From positions 1 through 56,887 of IMG/VR virus record IMGVR_UViG_3300011189_000401: a DNA stretch of 56,887 bases; one strand, given 5' to 3'. The stretch is from a virus. This document shows, piece after piece, positions 41,901-50,896 of this stretch. The notes beneath the pieces are model-generated. The model was not told the origin of the DNA. It did no database searches and was given only the letters and a program-made list of their open reading frames with translations. Made by a program: the position numbers and the translations under genes. How positions within the stretch are numbered: the first letter of the stretch is position 1; each line of letters opens with the position of its first letter.

Positions 41901-44900
41901 CCGACGTAGGTGTCAAGGGCCTTCTCAGCCTCTTTGACCTCACCTGCGTCAAGGTAACGGGAGAGCTGCCCTTGCGAGCGGTCCAGCTTGAACTGGCGCA
42001 GCTCCCTCAGCCGGTCGTTGACCTTCTCCTGCTCCCTTCTGTACTCTCGGGCTCGATTGGCAACTGTCGCCATCGCGCCATCGAGTTGACCCAGGTTAAC
42101 TCGTCCGCTCCTGACTCCAGCCACGAAGTCATTGACTGCACCCTCGGCATCACCCATCGTCGAAACGATGTCTCTACCAAGTGACTCTGACATCTGACCA
42201 ATAACCCCCATCCTATCGAAGTCCAGGGAGTCGGTCAGGGTGTCATTGATTACGTCTGCGAGTTCATCTGCTTGGCCACCGAGGTGTTCAGACAGCTTCT
42301 CATAGAGATCGATCCGGTTGTCAACGTGTTCGTTGATCTCCTTCTCAGTCTCCTTAGTCTCTTCAGCCAATTTGTTGAATTCCTCCCATACCTTCAGCAC
42401 TTGGTTGTCCAACCGGATCATCTCCGACTGATACTGAGCCATGCTGATACGGTGTTCTTCAGACTTCGCTGTCAACTGCTCTTGACGCAAGACCCTCATC
42501 TTCTCGATGTGGTTGATCTTACGGGCCCAGCCAAGAACCTTGTACTGGACGCCAGCGTGCTTGACCTGTGGATTGAGGATCTTCTCAGTGAGTTCAAGGT
42601 TCTCGAACAACATCTCGTTCTCTTCGCGCACAGCACTGAGTGCCTTGTAGCGAAGCGCGATCAGATCGTTCTGAAGCCCCTTAATCTCCTGAAGCCCTTC
42701 TATGCTAAGGAGGTATTCACTCGCCCTCATGTCGCCATGCGGGCCATTCTTGACGACCTCGTTGAGATCGTCCTGCTTAGCGATAAGCTTCTCGGTCGCC
42801 TTCAATTCTTCGAGGCGAGCGTCCACTGTTTCGTCAAGCTGCCTTGCTTCCTCGGTTACAAGCGACAGGTTTCCTTTCAGATTCCTGTTGGTGATACCGA
42901 TCTGAGTGTTCTTCTCCTGAATAGCATTGATCCCGGCTTGGATCTGGAGAAAGATATTCTTGGCAACCTCGTACTCGTCGGCGGAAAGTTCCGCGTTCTT
43001 TCTGCGGATTTCAAGAAGCTCGAAGCCAGCCTCTAGGGACTTGTCGAACTCTTCCATCGCAAAGTCTGTAGAGTCAGGCGAGAAGTCGAAATTGAGGTCA
43101 TCGATCTTCTTCTGCAAGTCTTCGTTTCCGAGACCTATATCACCGCGAAGCAGTTGCTCCTGTCTCAACTCTTCCCATTTCATATACTGCTTAGCAAGAG
43201 AGTTGAGGGTCTTCTGACGCTTCGCAGCATCATCCATCAGGTCGATGTATTCCCTGAAAATATCATTTCGCCTTTGGTCCAGCATCGTGGTGATCTGGTC
43301 GTTCTGAATCGCATTACGAAGATCCTTGACCTGATCTGCCGTATCACTGACGCCCTGCCCTGCCTTGCTTGCGGCCTCAGAAAATATCTCCGTAAACTCC
43401 CCTAGGCCCTGCATATTGACATTAAACAGACCGGAGTTCTTAGCCATTCTCCCCATGTCGTCAGCTATGTCAGCCGCGTTGTCGGAAGAATCAATCAAGT
43501 TGGCTGAAACGCCTTGTGTAACCTCGACAAGCTCAGAAGCGACAGCTTCGTCGCTCATGTCCTCGACTGCACTCCTGCTGTCTTGGAACGGCTTCATGGC
43601 TTCTTTCAGGATAGGCGTCTTGACGTTCGCCTCCCTGATTCCACGAAGGATCGCACGCTGTGTATTGATCCCCAGCGCCTTCGCTTGATCCCCCATCGTC
43701 TTCTGCAACGCTGGAACATCCATGAGCATCGTGGCCTCGGAATGGATGTCAGCCGAGTCCATAGTAATGAAGTCCCCAAGAACTTTCTCCGTGTCCTTGA
43801 TATCTTCTTTTAGTTCGTTCAACTCATGGCGAATCCTCATGAAGTTCTTCATGGGGACAGGGGCATCCATGATGTCGAACAGCTTGTTGAGCAACGCAGA
43901 TGTTTCACGAACAGGGTCAACTTCGAGCGTCTTCATGACATTGAAGTTGACACCCTCCATCGTCTCAGCAATGCGCAGGATGTTTTCGTGGACTTCCTTG
44001 ACATTGAAGAGCAACCCGTCAACTCCTTCGACGGTGGCCATCTCTTCCACGTTGAAGTACAGCGCGTCTTCAAGCTCTTTTCTAGCTCTTACGACCTCAG
44101 CCGCAGTCTTGCCGCCAACATTATTTAGCAGGCCATTAAGGCGCGCGCTGTACTCTTCCTCCATACCTCTTGCGAGGTCATCGAGCAGACCATCATTCAA
44201 CAATTTCTGAATCTGCTTGCCATGAGTCTTCCATTCCTTGTTGGCCTTATCGCTGACAAGGTTACCAGACGCAGTGATACGCAGATCTCCGACCTTCTTG
44301 ATGTTATCGAGGCTCATCTTCAGCACCTCGATTTTGTCCTGCACATCTTCTATAGGTCGGTCATCCCAGATGTCAGCCCACTCAGCAGCGAAGCTATTCG
44401 CCGCTTCGGACAGCGTGAAGAAAACACTGCTAATCACCCCTTCCTGAGCTTTGAATGCCGAACGCTGCTTACCAAACTGGCGGTCTAACATCTGAGCAGA
44501 TAGACTGATCAGCTTGTCGTTGCTCTCTAGGATGTCACTGTTGATGTTGTTTACTCGCTTGCCTACCTCAACCCGGACCTGCTCATAAATCCTGGGCAAT
44601 TCATTGACAAGGTCTTCATCCGACATCGTCAGAACTTCGTTCTCCATCGAGAGTTCAGCACCGGAATTCTTGAACAGGTCTCTCACTTTATCAGCGGCGA
44701 CACTGGTCTCAGTGCTGAACAACCTCACCTCATCATTGATACTGCCAAGATCCTTCCTGAATTTCTCAAGCTCGTTAGTCTTGGTTGTCATCTTGGCGAT
44801 AGATGCAGCCGTCTCATCAAAGGACTCTTGCATGTCCTCAATTGAGTCGACCATATAGCCAATCGCAGCCACAAGCCCAATCATAGCGACTGCGATGAGC

Positions 44901-47900
44901 CCAACAGCTCCCGCAGACAAGCCCTTGCTAGCAACAGCGGCTCCACCAGTTCTTGAGGCTGCGGCCCTAGCACTGGCTAACTCACTCTCACTCGCGGCAG
45001 CGATTCTAGCCGCCTGAGCTTCTGATAGGTGAGCCTTGGCGTGCCTTTCGGTGACCGCAGCGGATACAAGCAGTGAGTCAATATTAGCGTTTACCGACCT
45101 CTCATGAGTGAAGAGAGCGGCAGTGGAGGTGATGACTGAGCTAACAGCATTCTTCATGGACGTGAACAGAGTTCCGAACACCATGATTAGTGCGCCGATA
45201 CCCTGTGTTAATACGATAGCAGCGCCTCCCCATACAACGAAGTTGGAAATGAGCTTATCCAGCCCAAGCATATCCATCGCCTCTTGGAACTGTTGCAAGG
45301 CATGAGTAATAGAGATCAAGGCTTCTTTAGCAGGATCTAGCCCGTTTCTCATGAACTCAAGCAAAACCTGCTTTGCAGACTCAAACTTTCTTGCAAGCGT
45401 TTCTTTGACGTTCTCAGAAAGGTTCCTGCTTAGACCAGCGGAATCGTCCCTGAGTTCAGTGATAGTGGATTTCACATCGTCTACGTTGCCAGCCAAGACC
45501 TCGAAAGCCTTAGCACCACGCAGTCCGAACAATGAGAAGCTTGCGTTCAAGTCCCTAAGCGTCGTCTCTCCACTTCTCAGCTTCTTGTTGACCTCTTCCA
45601 AGACCGCGAGAAACTGCTTGTCGAGACTCATGTTGGGATCAACTTCAACGTCAAGAGCCTCTTTGAACTGACCAGTCTTAGCAGCGAACTGTGCGAACAC
45701 GCGCTGCAAGGTACGACCAGCCTGACCGCTCTTGATCATGTTGTCGTTCAGGACGGCGAGAAACGCCGAAAGTTCCTCAAACTGGAAGCCTGCAACTTTA
45801 CCAGTTGCGGCAACAAATTTGAGACCCTGAGTCATCTCATCAAGCTCCGCCTGATGGTTCCGGTAGACGGAGGTAAGAACGTCGGAGATACGATTCATCT
45901 TCTGGAGCTTCGATGTCGCGTTGTCCATCGAATCGCCGAAGACGTTGTACATACCAGCCATCGACCGAGTCGTGGCTTCAGCGTCTGCCGACGTGGTTGT
46001 GATGAGTCGCATAGCAGCGTCGAGACCGGCCATTGACTCTTCGAGAGTCAGACCAGCTGAGCCGAACTGTTTGACGACCTCGGCAACTTCCTCAGTTGCC
46101 TCACCGAACTCAATTGCGGTCTCACGAACCCGCGTCTTAACCTCGGTTAACATTTCCTCGAAGTCCTTCGAGGCAGATCGAGCAACAGTCATCACACGAG
46201 CGTATGCGCGACTCTCTTCAAGGATCTCCATGAAACCCATCGACAGACCCATGAGGCCAGCCATGATGAGGGACATAGAGTTGATGAACTTAAAGTTGTT
46301 GCGCACAGAATCAGCAAGCTCCATGCGGTAGAGGCGGAACCCCTTACCGGCGCGCTTGGCCGACTTCTCTACTTTATCAAGGGCGTAACGAGACTTGTCT
46401 ACTCTAGCACCCATCTTACTGAATGCCTTGTTGAGCCTGAGAGCTTGCCTTAGCAGCTTGCTCTCTACCTTGGTCAAATCCTTGCCCTCTCTTTTCATCT
46501 GACGGAAGGTATGGACAACGTAGGCCGTCTTGTCACGCATCTCTTTTGCGTTGCCACCCAGCTTTTTCATCTTCTGGGCACCAACGAGGGCAGCATTGCC
46601 GCCTTGGTCGATAGCCTTGTCGGCCATGTTCATCTCACGGCGCATGCGCGTGATCTGATTCGAGAATTTCGTAATGTCAGATTCAGCATTCTCGAAATCC
46701 TTACCCATAGCGCGAATACTGCCGCGCTTCATGCTAGCTTGCCCGCCAAGCCCACCCACTAGTTGTTTCCTAGCGTTGCGAACTCTCTTTAGTGCGACCT
46801 CTGCCTTGCGGCCAGCTTCAGTAGAGCTTCCACCCATGCGGATGAACTCTTGTTCAAGCTCTTCGATGCTATTCGACAGGCGCTTATAGTCCTTGTCGAT
46901 GTCCTTGGCCGAACGCGCAGCACGCTTGTAGGCACCTGCGGTGTCTATTGTCGCTTCGCCAAGGATCTTCTGGCGAGCGATGAGTTCCTTGGTTTTATTC
47001 TCTACTTTCTTGAGCTTGTCAGAAGCCTTAGCCATCTCGTCGAAGGCGTTGGCTTTCTTTTCAAGGGCGTTCACAGCGCCACCTTTCGACAGCGTGTGCT
47101 CAAGGCCCTTCGCCTCACGGCGGGTGTGCTGGATCTGCTGATCGATCGACTTGTACAGCGACTCGATCATCTCCAGCTTGCGAGCCTCTTTTCCAGACTC
47201 GTCCAGACCCGCGAAGTTGCCGCCGCCGCTAGCTGCTTCAGCTTCGATGGCGCGCTTCCCAATGATCTTTTCTTTCTGGAGCCGAGCAATAGTCGACTGA
47301 GTCTTTTTGAGATCCGACTGGAACCTCTTGATGAGGTCACGGGACTCCAAAAGGGTAGCCTTGTCGAAGATCCCCTCTCGGGTGCGCTTCTGAAGCGCCT
47401 CAAGGGCTTCCTCATTTGTGTCAATCGAGAGATGGAGCTTCTGGTAGTCTCGACGACCTTTCTGAAGCTCGTTGTAGTACGTCTTCAACACGTCACGGTT
47501 TGCCCTGTACTGTTGCTTCTGCTTGTTCAGGGTGGCCAGCGATCGCTCAAGGCTGTGCTCATCCTTCTTGTTCACCTTGATCGACTTCTCGACTTCCTTG
47601 CGACGCTTGTCGATTGCCTTGATCTCAGTCTTGATGGCAGCAATGCGCTTCATGCCCTCTCTGTTGGGCTTGATATTCTGCGCCTGAACCTCCAACTGGT
47701 CGCGACTATTCTTGAGTTGCTTAGACTCATTTTTGAGAGCCCGGACTTGGTCGCGAATCTCGTTGATACCAGACGCAACCCGAGTTCCAGTACGCTCGAT
47801 CGATTTACCAAATGCCTCCATTGAGTGGAGGTCTTGGTTCTTCATCGCCTTGGCTAGTTCTCTACCAGCCTTGGCACTGGTATCACCCAGCTCTTGGAGC

Positions 47901-49180
47901 AAGCCCCTAGCGCGCTTGTCAACACTGATTTGACGCTCGGTGTTCTCGGTCCTCAACTCGATACGCTTAGCCAGTAGCTCGGTAAGCTCAGCGGTCTTGC
48001 GAAGTTCCTGTTGCTGCTTCTTTTCAGGACTGCTTTTCAAATCTCCTTCGAGATCTTGCTTGACCTTCTCCAAGTCCTTGTAGGTTCCGGGATTCTTTTT
48101 GACAACATTTCGCTTCTTCCCGATCTCACTTTGTGCATCCTTGAATGCGCCACCGGGAGCGACCTGCTGCATTGCTCTCTTTTCCAGAGCCAGGATCTTC
48201 TTTAGCTCCTGACGACGACGCTCTAGGGATTTAACCACCTTGTCAGATTGGTTTTTGACGCGCTTCTCTTCCTTGGCAAGATGCTCAACAGCAATGCGTT
48301 GCTTCTTGAGTTCTGAATCTTTCTCAACAGTAGAGTTTTTAATAGCAGCCTTGCGCATCTCTTCATAGCCTTCCTTGGCCTGCTTTAACTCCTTCTGGAT
48401 GTGGTCAAGGCTGTTGCTTTTAATCTCCTTGTTAACCTTGGTTAATTGCTTCTCAGTCTTGCTAACACTGCTGCTGAGATTATCCCAGGTCTTAGTCCAC
48501 TGTCTCGCCTCATTGAATGCAGACTTGTTGGACCGCATTTCCATCTCAACTTCTTCAAGCTCAGCCTCGGTCTTTTTGATAGCCGCGTTGACCTTGCGAA
48601 GCTCAGTGACACCGACGTCACCAACTTCTTTAAGCTGCTTCTGAATCTTCTGGAGGTGAGCAAGAGATCCGCGCTCGATTCCCTTGGTCGAGAACCCTTC
48701 CATGCCGTCAGCGTTCTTGCGGACACCATCGGCGTCGAGATCAGGAGACCCCTTGCCACCACCAGCGCCGCCGCCACTCTTGGACGCCTTGCTGAACTTC
48801 TTACCGGCCTGAGTTGCGTCCTGCTCAAACTGTTGACCGAGCCCCTTCATCCGTTTTTCCATCTTATCAAGCGCCTCTTGAAAGGCACCTACTAAGACGT
48901 TCTCGATCTGTTTGCCGTCGTCTTGGAGCTTCAACTTGACGTTCGAGTTCGCAGCCAAGGTCTTCGACAGACGGTCGATGGCTTGATTGAACATGCCGAT
49001 CAACTTCCTGAACGATTCGAGGCTACTCTTGTCGAACTTGATGTCACCGTCGAAGTCAACCGACTTCAACGCCTTGTCCACTTGGTCAACAACTTTGCCC
49101 AGCTTCTCGGCAACCTTGTTGATGCCCTGTACTTCCTTTACAACTACTTCAACGCCAATCTTGATATTGCTGTTTGCCAT
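38903..49180 (-). CDS. Tape measure protein (3425 aa)
   Basis: A very long helical protein that sets tail length and is ejected with the DNA. Layout: residues 1-950 are Lys/Glu-rich coiled coil; about 960-1280 is the conserved TP901-type tape measure domain, beginning with a membrane-like helix (FINSMSLIMAGLMGLSMGFM) and including TSADAEATTRSMAGMYNVFG and KSGQAGRTLQRVFAQ; further hydrophobic helices lie near 1320 and 1440; then more coiled coil; near 3115 and 3220-3330 are hydrophobic and Gly-rich segments (VGGALVGGLQGG...). The C-terminus is Lys-rich. At about 0.15 nm per residue it predicts a tail near 500 nm. The SD AAGGAGAGG is strong. Confidence 0.95.
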   Translation of the reverse strand: MANSNIKIGVEVVVKEVQGINKVAEKLGKVVDQVDKALKSVDFDGDIKFDKSSLESFRKLIGMFNQAIDRLSKTLAANSNVKLKLQDDGKQIENVLVGAFQEALDKMEKRMKGLGQQFEQDATQAGKKFSKASKSGGGAGGGKGSPDLDADGVRKNADGMEGFSTKGIERGSLAHLQKIQKQLKEVGDVGVTELRKVNAAIKKTEAELEEVEMEMRSNKSAFNEARQWTKTWDNLSSSVSKTEKQLTKVNKEIKSNSLDHIQKELKQAKEGYEEMRKAAIKNSTVEKDSELKKQRIAVEHLAKEEKRVKNQSDKVVKSLERRRQELKKILALEKRAMQQVAPGGAFKDAQSEIGKKRNVVKKNPGTYKDLEKVKQDLEGDLKSSPEKKQQQELRKTAELTELLAKRIELRTENTERQISVDKRARGLLQELGDTSAKAGRELAKAMKNQDLHSMEAFGKSIERTGTRVASGINEIRDQVRALKNESKQLKNSRDQLEVQAQNIKPNREGMKRIAAIKTEIKAIDKRRKEVEKSIKVNKKDEHSLERSLATLNKQKQQYRANRDVLKTYYNELQKGRRDYQKLHLSIDTNEEALEALQKRTREGIFDKATLLESRDLIKRFQSDLKKTQSTIARLQKEKIIGKRAIEAEAASGGGNFAGLDESGKEARKLEMIESLYKSIDQQIQHTRREAKGLEHTLSKGGAVNALEKKANAFDEMAKASDKLKKVENKTKELIARQKILGEATIDTAGAYKRAARSAKDIDKDYKRLSNSIEELEQEFIRMGGSSTEAGRKAEVALKRVRNARKQLVGGLGGQASMKRGSIRAMGKDFENAESDITKFSNQITRMRREMNMADKAIDQGGNAALVGAQKMKKLGGNAKEMRDKTAYVVHTFRQMKREGKDLTKVESKLLRQALRLNKAFSKMGARVDKSRYALDKVEKSAKRAGKGFRLYRMELADSVRNNFKFINSMSLIMAGLMGLSMGFMEILEESRAYARVMTVARSASKDFEEMLTEVKTRVRETAIEFGEATEEVAEVVKQFGSAGLTLEESMAGLDAAMRLITTTSADAEATTRSMAGMYNVFGDSMDNATSKLQKMNRISDVLTSVYRNHQAELDEMTQGLKFVAATGKVAGFQFEELSAFLAVLNDNMIKSGQAGRTLQRVFAQFAAKTGQFKEALDVEVDPNMSLDKQFLAVLEEVNKKLRSGETTLRDLNASFSLFGLRGAKAFEVLAGNVDDVKSTITELRDDSAGLSRNLSENVKETLARKFESAKQVLLEFMRNGLDPAKEALISITHALQQFQEAMDMLGLDKLISNFVVWGGAAIVLTQGIGALIMVFGTLFTSMKNAVSSVITSTAALFTHERSVNANIDSLLVSAAVTERHAKAHLSEAQAARIAAASESELASARAAASRTGGAAVASKGLSAGAVGLIAVAMIGLVAAIGYMVDSIEDMQESFDETAASIAKMTTKTNELEKFRKDLGSINDEVRLFSTETSVAADKVRDLFKNSGAELSMENEVLTMSDEDLVNELPRIYEQVRVEVGKRVNNINSDILESNDKLISLSAQMLDRQFGKQRSAFKAQEGVISSVFFTLSEAANSFAAEWADIWDDRPIEDVQDKIEVLKMSLDNIKKVGDLRITASGNLVSDKANKEWKTHGKQIQKLLNDGLLDDLARGMEEEYSARLNGLLNNVGGKTAAEVVRARKELEDALYFNVEEMATVEGVDGLLFNVKEVHENILRIAETMEGVNFNVMKTLEVDPVRETSALLNKLFDIMDAPVPMKNFMRIRHELNELKEDIKDTEKVLGDFITMDSADIHSEATMLMDVPALQKTMGDQAKALGINTQRAILRGIREANVKTPILKEAMKPFQDSRSAVEDMSDEAVASELVEVTQGVSANLIDSSDNAADIADDMGRMAKNSGLFNVNMQGLGEFTEIFSEAASKAGQGVSDTADQVKDLRNAIQNDQITTMLDQRRNDIFREYIDLMDDAAKRQKTLNSLAKQYMKWEELRQEQLLRGDIGLGNEDLQKKIDDLNFDFSPDSTDFAMEEFDKSLEAGFELLEIRRKNAELSADEYEVAKNIFLQIQAGINAIQEKNTQIGITNRNLKGNLSLVTEEARQLDETVDARLEELKATEKLIAKQDDLNEVVKNGPHGDMRASEYLLSIEGLQEIKGLQNDLIALRYKALSAVREENEMLFENLELTEKILNPQVKHAGVQYKVLGWARKINHIEKMRVLRQEQLTAKSEEHRISMAQYQSEMIRLDNQVLKVWEEFNKLAEETKETEKEINEHVDNRIDLYEKLSEHLGGQADELADVINDTLTDSLDFDRMGVIGQMSESLGRDIVSTMGDAEGAVNDFVAGVRSGRVNLGQLDGAMATVANRAREYRREQEKVNDRLRELRQFKLDRSQGQLSRYLDAGEVKEAEKALDTYVGTAQKLYKDSPTALTGSLEWATKAAERLAELQVSTSKKKYKMVFDDEGLQAIKMLLDVIDDKVKEIGDRQLSFLPDGITDPKKFAQEIRKNLEGEGMDIFRNAEGRASVRNDHLSNIDSNIQRIANEVTSRDGRAMAGMTEASKASKEVSGTGESAKALEKNLDDMGATSEKASKAMKEVEKTTKSLSDVAKTTKPQDVDRELTDKVRGIEADAAKAVIGWQMGVAAMEAGRGKALQDRGSDVIDNSFVWQSLQEGMEMFTKNAGETLSSFFDSVFVPEFAKANAEVYEQYIEQLENIRVQYKRNVSTAIDGLQRNESTYYSYLNSIMDAEKQRQQSILDAQKQYRESLKKTKDVIKEQFGEAFKQVFNAKAVSSIMGQFTQGLFGAPDLETSLNQFAGALDVASDRLIEAGTDFLKGKLTEMGMDLSESASRTFDELRPELKKSLTDMFSDDVEGDIGLKMAKEQMTKGFLDSLPDEAFIQNEFALRTYEILDSATSVFGSAFAAAASSMAGMLTTGISRIVEMTLSGDADRMRVFYLKFIEELPRAIEEFTNEFSENFETMIEAISDNLPEIVDSFIEAFPEVISGIITALEDSLPKIVETLAGALPRIVEQVFPLIIDFFLLIIEQVPTILGSITGVIPTLIAQLLAKLPEIIIVVIKAVFESIIDIIVGLFSNGPAGGIVTIALAMAGMMYAWEGATESAISSEATKAELLNFQRVNLQMERDNAIEMRSTLEQIQAQQTGQVASSAKNASQTIDEAKKGTRRAAQGAEQGARASEGAMQAAVSAVGIAMAGINLIQAMASDAPTGEKVGSVIGTIVGGVGGALVGGLQGGSIGAGLGGMLGRGIGGIFHEGGMIGGNEEEQLILAQKGEGVLSRSGMRALGGRGALDALNSGKLDFAKLQELQGVPVYHDGGVVGDKSATSSYDPKSVTRSGGTNNEYVDNSTYTVNMKVEGGSSGNRREDKKYAREMATEIDKQLAKMKEDRKSRLAKSMKDD
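42086..42099. promoter_or_regulatory. Palindromic site, one mismatch (N-L-G-Q register)
   Basis: Reads TTGACC-CA-GGTTAA inside the tape measure gene. The codons are AAC CTG GGT CAA (GRVNLGQLD). Confidence 0.7.
46137..46150. promoter_or_regulatory. Palindromic site TTAACC-TC-GGTTAA (perfect, L-T-E-V-K)
   Basis: Inside the conserved domain of the tape measure gene (EMLTEVKTRV). Confidence 0.8.
48432..48445. promoter_or_regulatory. Palindromic site TTAACC-TT-GGTTAA (perfect, L-T-K-V-N)
   Basis: Inside the N-terminal coiled coil of the tape measure gene (QLTKVNKEI). Confidence 0.8.
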
Positions 49181-49201
49181 GCCGTCCTCTCCTTTGAGCG
49201 G

Positions 49202-50110
49202 TTATTTATTCCGCTCCTTTTCCATCTCTTCGTGCTCTACTGCACCGTACTCACTCTTGACTACTTTTGAAGCGCGAAAAATCTGGTAGGGCTGATCGGC
49301 AATCCCACCGCTAAAGAACGGCATGTCTGATTTCTCAGCATGATACATTGCTTCCCCGACAACCTTCACCCATTCGTCAATCCATGACACCGGGCACTCG
49401 GGGTATCTGTAGCCGCCAACCATGATGAAACCCTGGCGACCCTTTGGTCCTTTGAGTTCTGTGTTCTGCTTCGCCTCTTCCTCGGCTCTCTTCTGCCGGT
49501 CATGTCGGCGCCTCTTACGCTGCCTACGGAGTTTGTCATTGCCATACGCCTTACGACCCTTGACCCTCTTAGCGGCGACCTGAGCGGCCTCCTGAGCGGC
49601 TGCTACGGCCTTTGCGCGGCGCTTCTCAAGGTAGGAGCGGCGATGCTCCATGCTGTACTCTCCGCAGGGCCGGTTCACGGCCATCCCGCTTTCGAGACAG
49701 TTGTCGCAATCGAATGACTTGAGTTGATTCCTGTTCTCTTCATCCGAACTCCAGTACAAGAACCGGATGAATCCGCGTAGCTTCGAGGCGTCTTCATCAG
49801 ACAGCGTCGTAAGCTCGTGGTAAATGTGTTTCCCGATATTGGACAGCGTCTTCTCGTCAAGCCAGTCACCGTCCATGTGTTCTTTGTACTCGAACTTGGA
49901 CAGGTTCCCGTCTTCATCTTCGGCGTACAGGTTCTCCCAACCGAGCAGGCCGCAGTGTCCAACCTCCATGTAAAGGCTGTTGCCCATCTTCAAAAGGTTC
50001 TGGGCTGCTAAGTCGGCGTACTCACCAACTGTGAGACCTCGGACAAAGAACGTCGCCCCTTCGTATTTGAACTCTCGGACAAAGTCGCCCAACCGTCTCT
50101 TGAAGCCCAT
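49202..50110 (-). CDS. Tail assembly chaperone-like protein (302 aa)
   Basis: Sits immediately before the tape measure gene, the position of lambda gpT-type chaperones. The N-terminal half is soluble (GLTVGEYADLAAQNLL...), with a C-x2-C pair (CDNCLES). The middle is a long Arg/Lys/Ala helix (KRRAKAVAAAQEAAQVAAKR, then RRQRKRRRHDRQ). The C-terminus includes YPECPVSWIDEWVKVV. It has its own SD (AGGGAGG) and ATG, so a frameshift is not needed for expression. The role is inferred from position and general character. Confidence 0.55.
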   Translation of the reverse strand: MGFKRRLGDFVREFKYEGATFFVRGLTVGEYADLAAQNLLKMGNSLYMEVGHCGLLGWENLYAEDEDGNLSKFEYKEHMDGDWLDEKTLSNIGKHIYHELTTLSDEDASKLRGFIRFLYWSSDEENRNQLKSFDCDNCLESGMAVNRPCGEYSMEHRRSYLEKRRAKAVAAAQEAAQVAAKRVKGRKAYGNDKLRRQRKRRRHDRQKRAEEEAKQNTELKGPKGRQGFIMVGGYRYPECPVSWIDEWVKVVGEAMYHAEKSDMPFFSGGIADQPYQIFRASKVVKSEYGAVEHEEMEKERNK

Positions 50111-50128
50111 GCTGCCTCCCTGATACTA

Positions 50129-50167
50129 CAATGGCCCCATCTCCAGTGAAAGGAAATGGGGCCATTG
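50129..50167 (-). terminator. 12-bp hairpin between the chaperone genes
   Basis: Perfect 12-bp arms at 50129-50140 and 50156-50167 (core ATGGCCCCAT / ATGGGGCCAT) with a 15-base loop. They lie in the 75-bp gap just before the SD of the 302-aa gene. There is no U-run, so partial termination, RNA processing or tuning of the ratio of the two chaperones are all possible. Confidence 0.5.
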
Positions 50168-50185
50168 GAAATAGATGCCTGACGC

Positions 50186-50596
50186 TTACTCCGCGTCTTC
50201 GTCCTCGACATCTTCTTCATCTGCGTCTTCTTCTTCGTCCTCGTCCGCACCAGCCGAGCCGAACTTCTCCATCAACTCGTCTTGAATCTCGTCCGGCAGG
50301 TAGTCGAAGCTCTCTTCCGGGTCTTTCGGGTTGAAATCGACCGGGGCACCAGTGGCGTCCACGATCCCCTGCCAACCGGCAAGCTGTTCGAGCACGAGGT
50401 TCAGCGACACCTGATTGCTCTTGAACTTGTTGACGCGACCTTTTTTGTTGAGGCCGACCATTCCATCTCGAATCTTCGCTTTGTCGCGTGCCCGCAGCTT
50501 CACAAGCTGGAACTCGGCGCGGTTCGGATCGTCCGCGTCCTCGGATTCTGGAACGTATGCAACCGGGGTGTTGGGTTTCTGAATCTGAATAGCCAT
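50186..50596 (-). CDS. Tail assembly chaperone-like protein (136 aa, acidic tail)
   Basis: Starts at ATG 50596 (MAIQIQKPNTPVAYV), with AGGAG 8 bases upstream. The core RNAEFQLVKLRARDKAKIRD..., NQVSLNLVLEQLAGWQGI resembles phage tail assembly chaperones, and the last 25 residues are almost all Asp/Glu, as in lambda gpG-like proteins. It precedes the 302-aa gene and the tape measure gene. The reading frame stays open for about 100 further codons upstream of this ATG, with a hydrophobic translation (see the note on 50597-50896). Confidence 0.7.
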   Translation of the reverse strand: MAIQIQKPNTPVAYVPESEDADDPNRAEFQLVKLRARDKAKIRDGMVGLNKKGRVNKFKSNQVSLNLVLEQLAGWQGIVDATGAPVDFNPKDPEESFDYLPDEIQDELMEKFGSAGADEDEEEDADEEDVEDEDAE

Positions 50597-50896
50597 ACTG
50601 TCTTCTCCTAGAAATCGTACTGCTGAATTGAAGTCTGTCACTGCTTCGTCGATTAGAACGCAGAACCAGTAAAAGAATTTTGTTGTTAATTTGATCGAGA
50701 GGGTGTATCGCCCGTCTTGTAACTGTCTTTTAGTTAAGCATAGGGAAGTTTGAAATGCAAACTTTGAGACCCAGCTTAGGACAGCCAGCGGCGCGCAATA
50801 CAGGATAGCTAGAAGCAGAATGCAACGTGCCCGGTGGAACACGGCGATATAAAACGCTAGAAGAGAGATGGCAATTGGGATAACTAATTGGTCGAT
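50597..50896 (-). other. Gene-poor leader: open hydrophobic frame upstream of the chaperone
   Basis: This stretch is AT-richer than its surroundings and has no well-supported gene. In frame with the downstream chaperone it is open from an ATC at 50896 through about 100 codons. The first part translates to a membrane-like segment (VIPIAISLLAFYIAVF, then ILLLAILYCAPLAVLSWV). A near-perfect SD, AAAGGAGG, lies five bases before the ATC, but there is no ATG, GTG or TTG at the right distance. A GTG at 50842 is the first standard start. It may be a decayed gene, a gene with a rare start codon, or a long leader. Confidence 0.35.

Noticed and set aside
50186-50250. Programmed -1 frameshift between the tail chaperone genes
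   Set aside because: I found no convincing slippery heptamer near the end of the 136-aa gene, and the 302-aa gene has its own strong SD and ATG after a 75-base gap.
50186-50842. A 218-residue chaperone starting at GTG 50842
   Set aside because: The GTG has no SD, and the ATG at 50596 has a good SD. The upstream part looks like a separate membrane segment.
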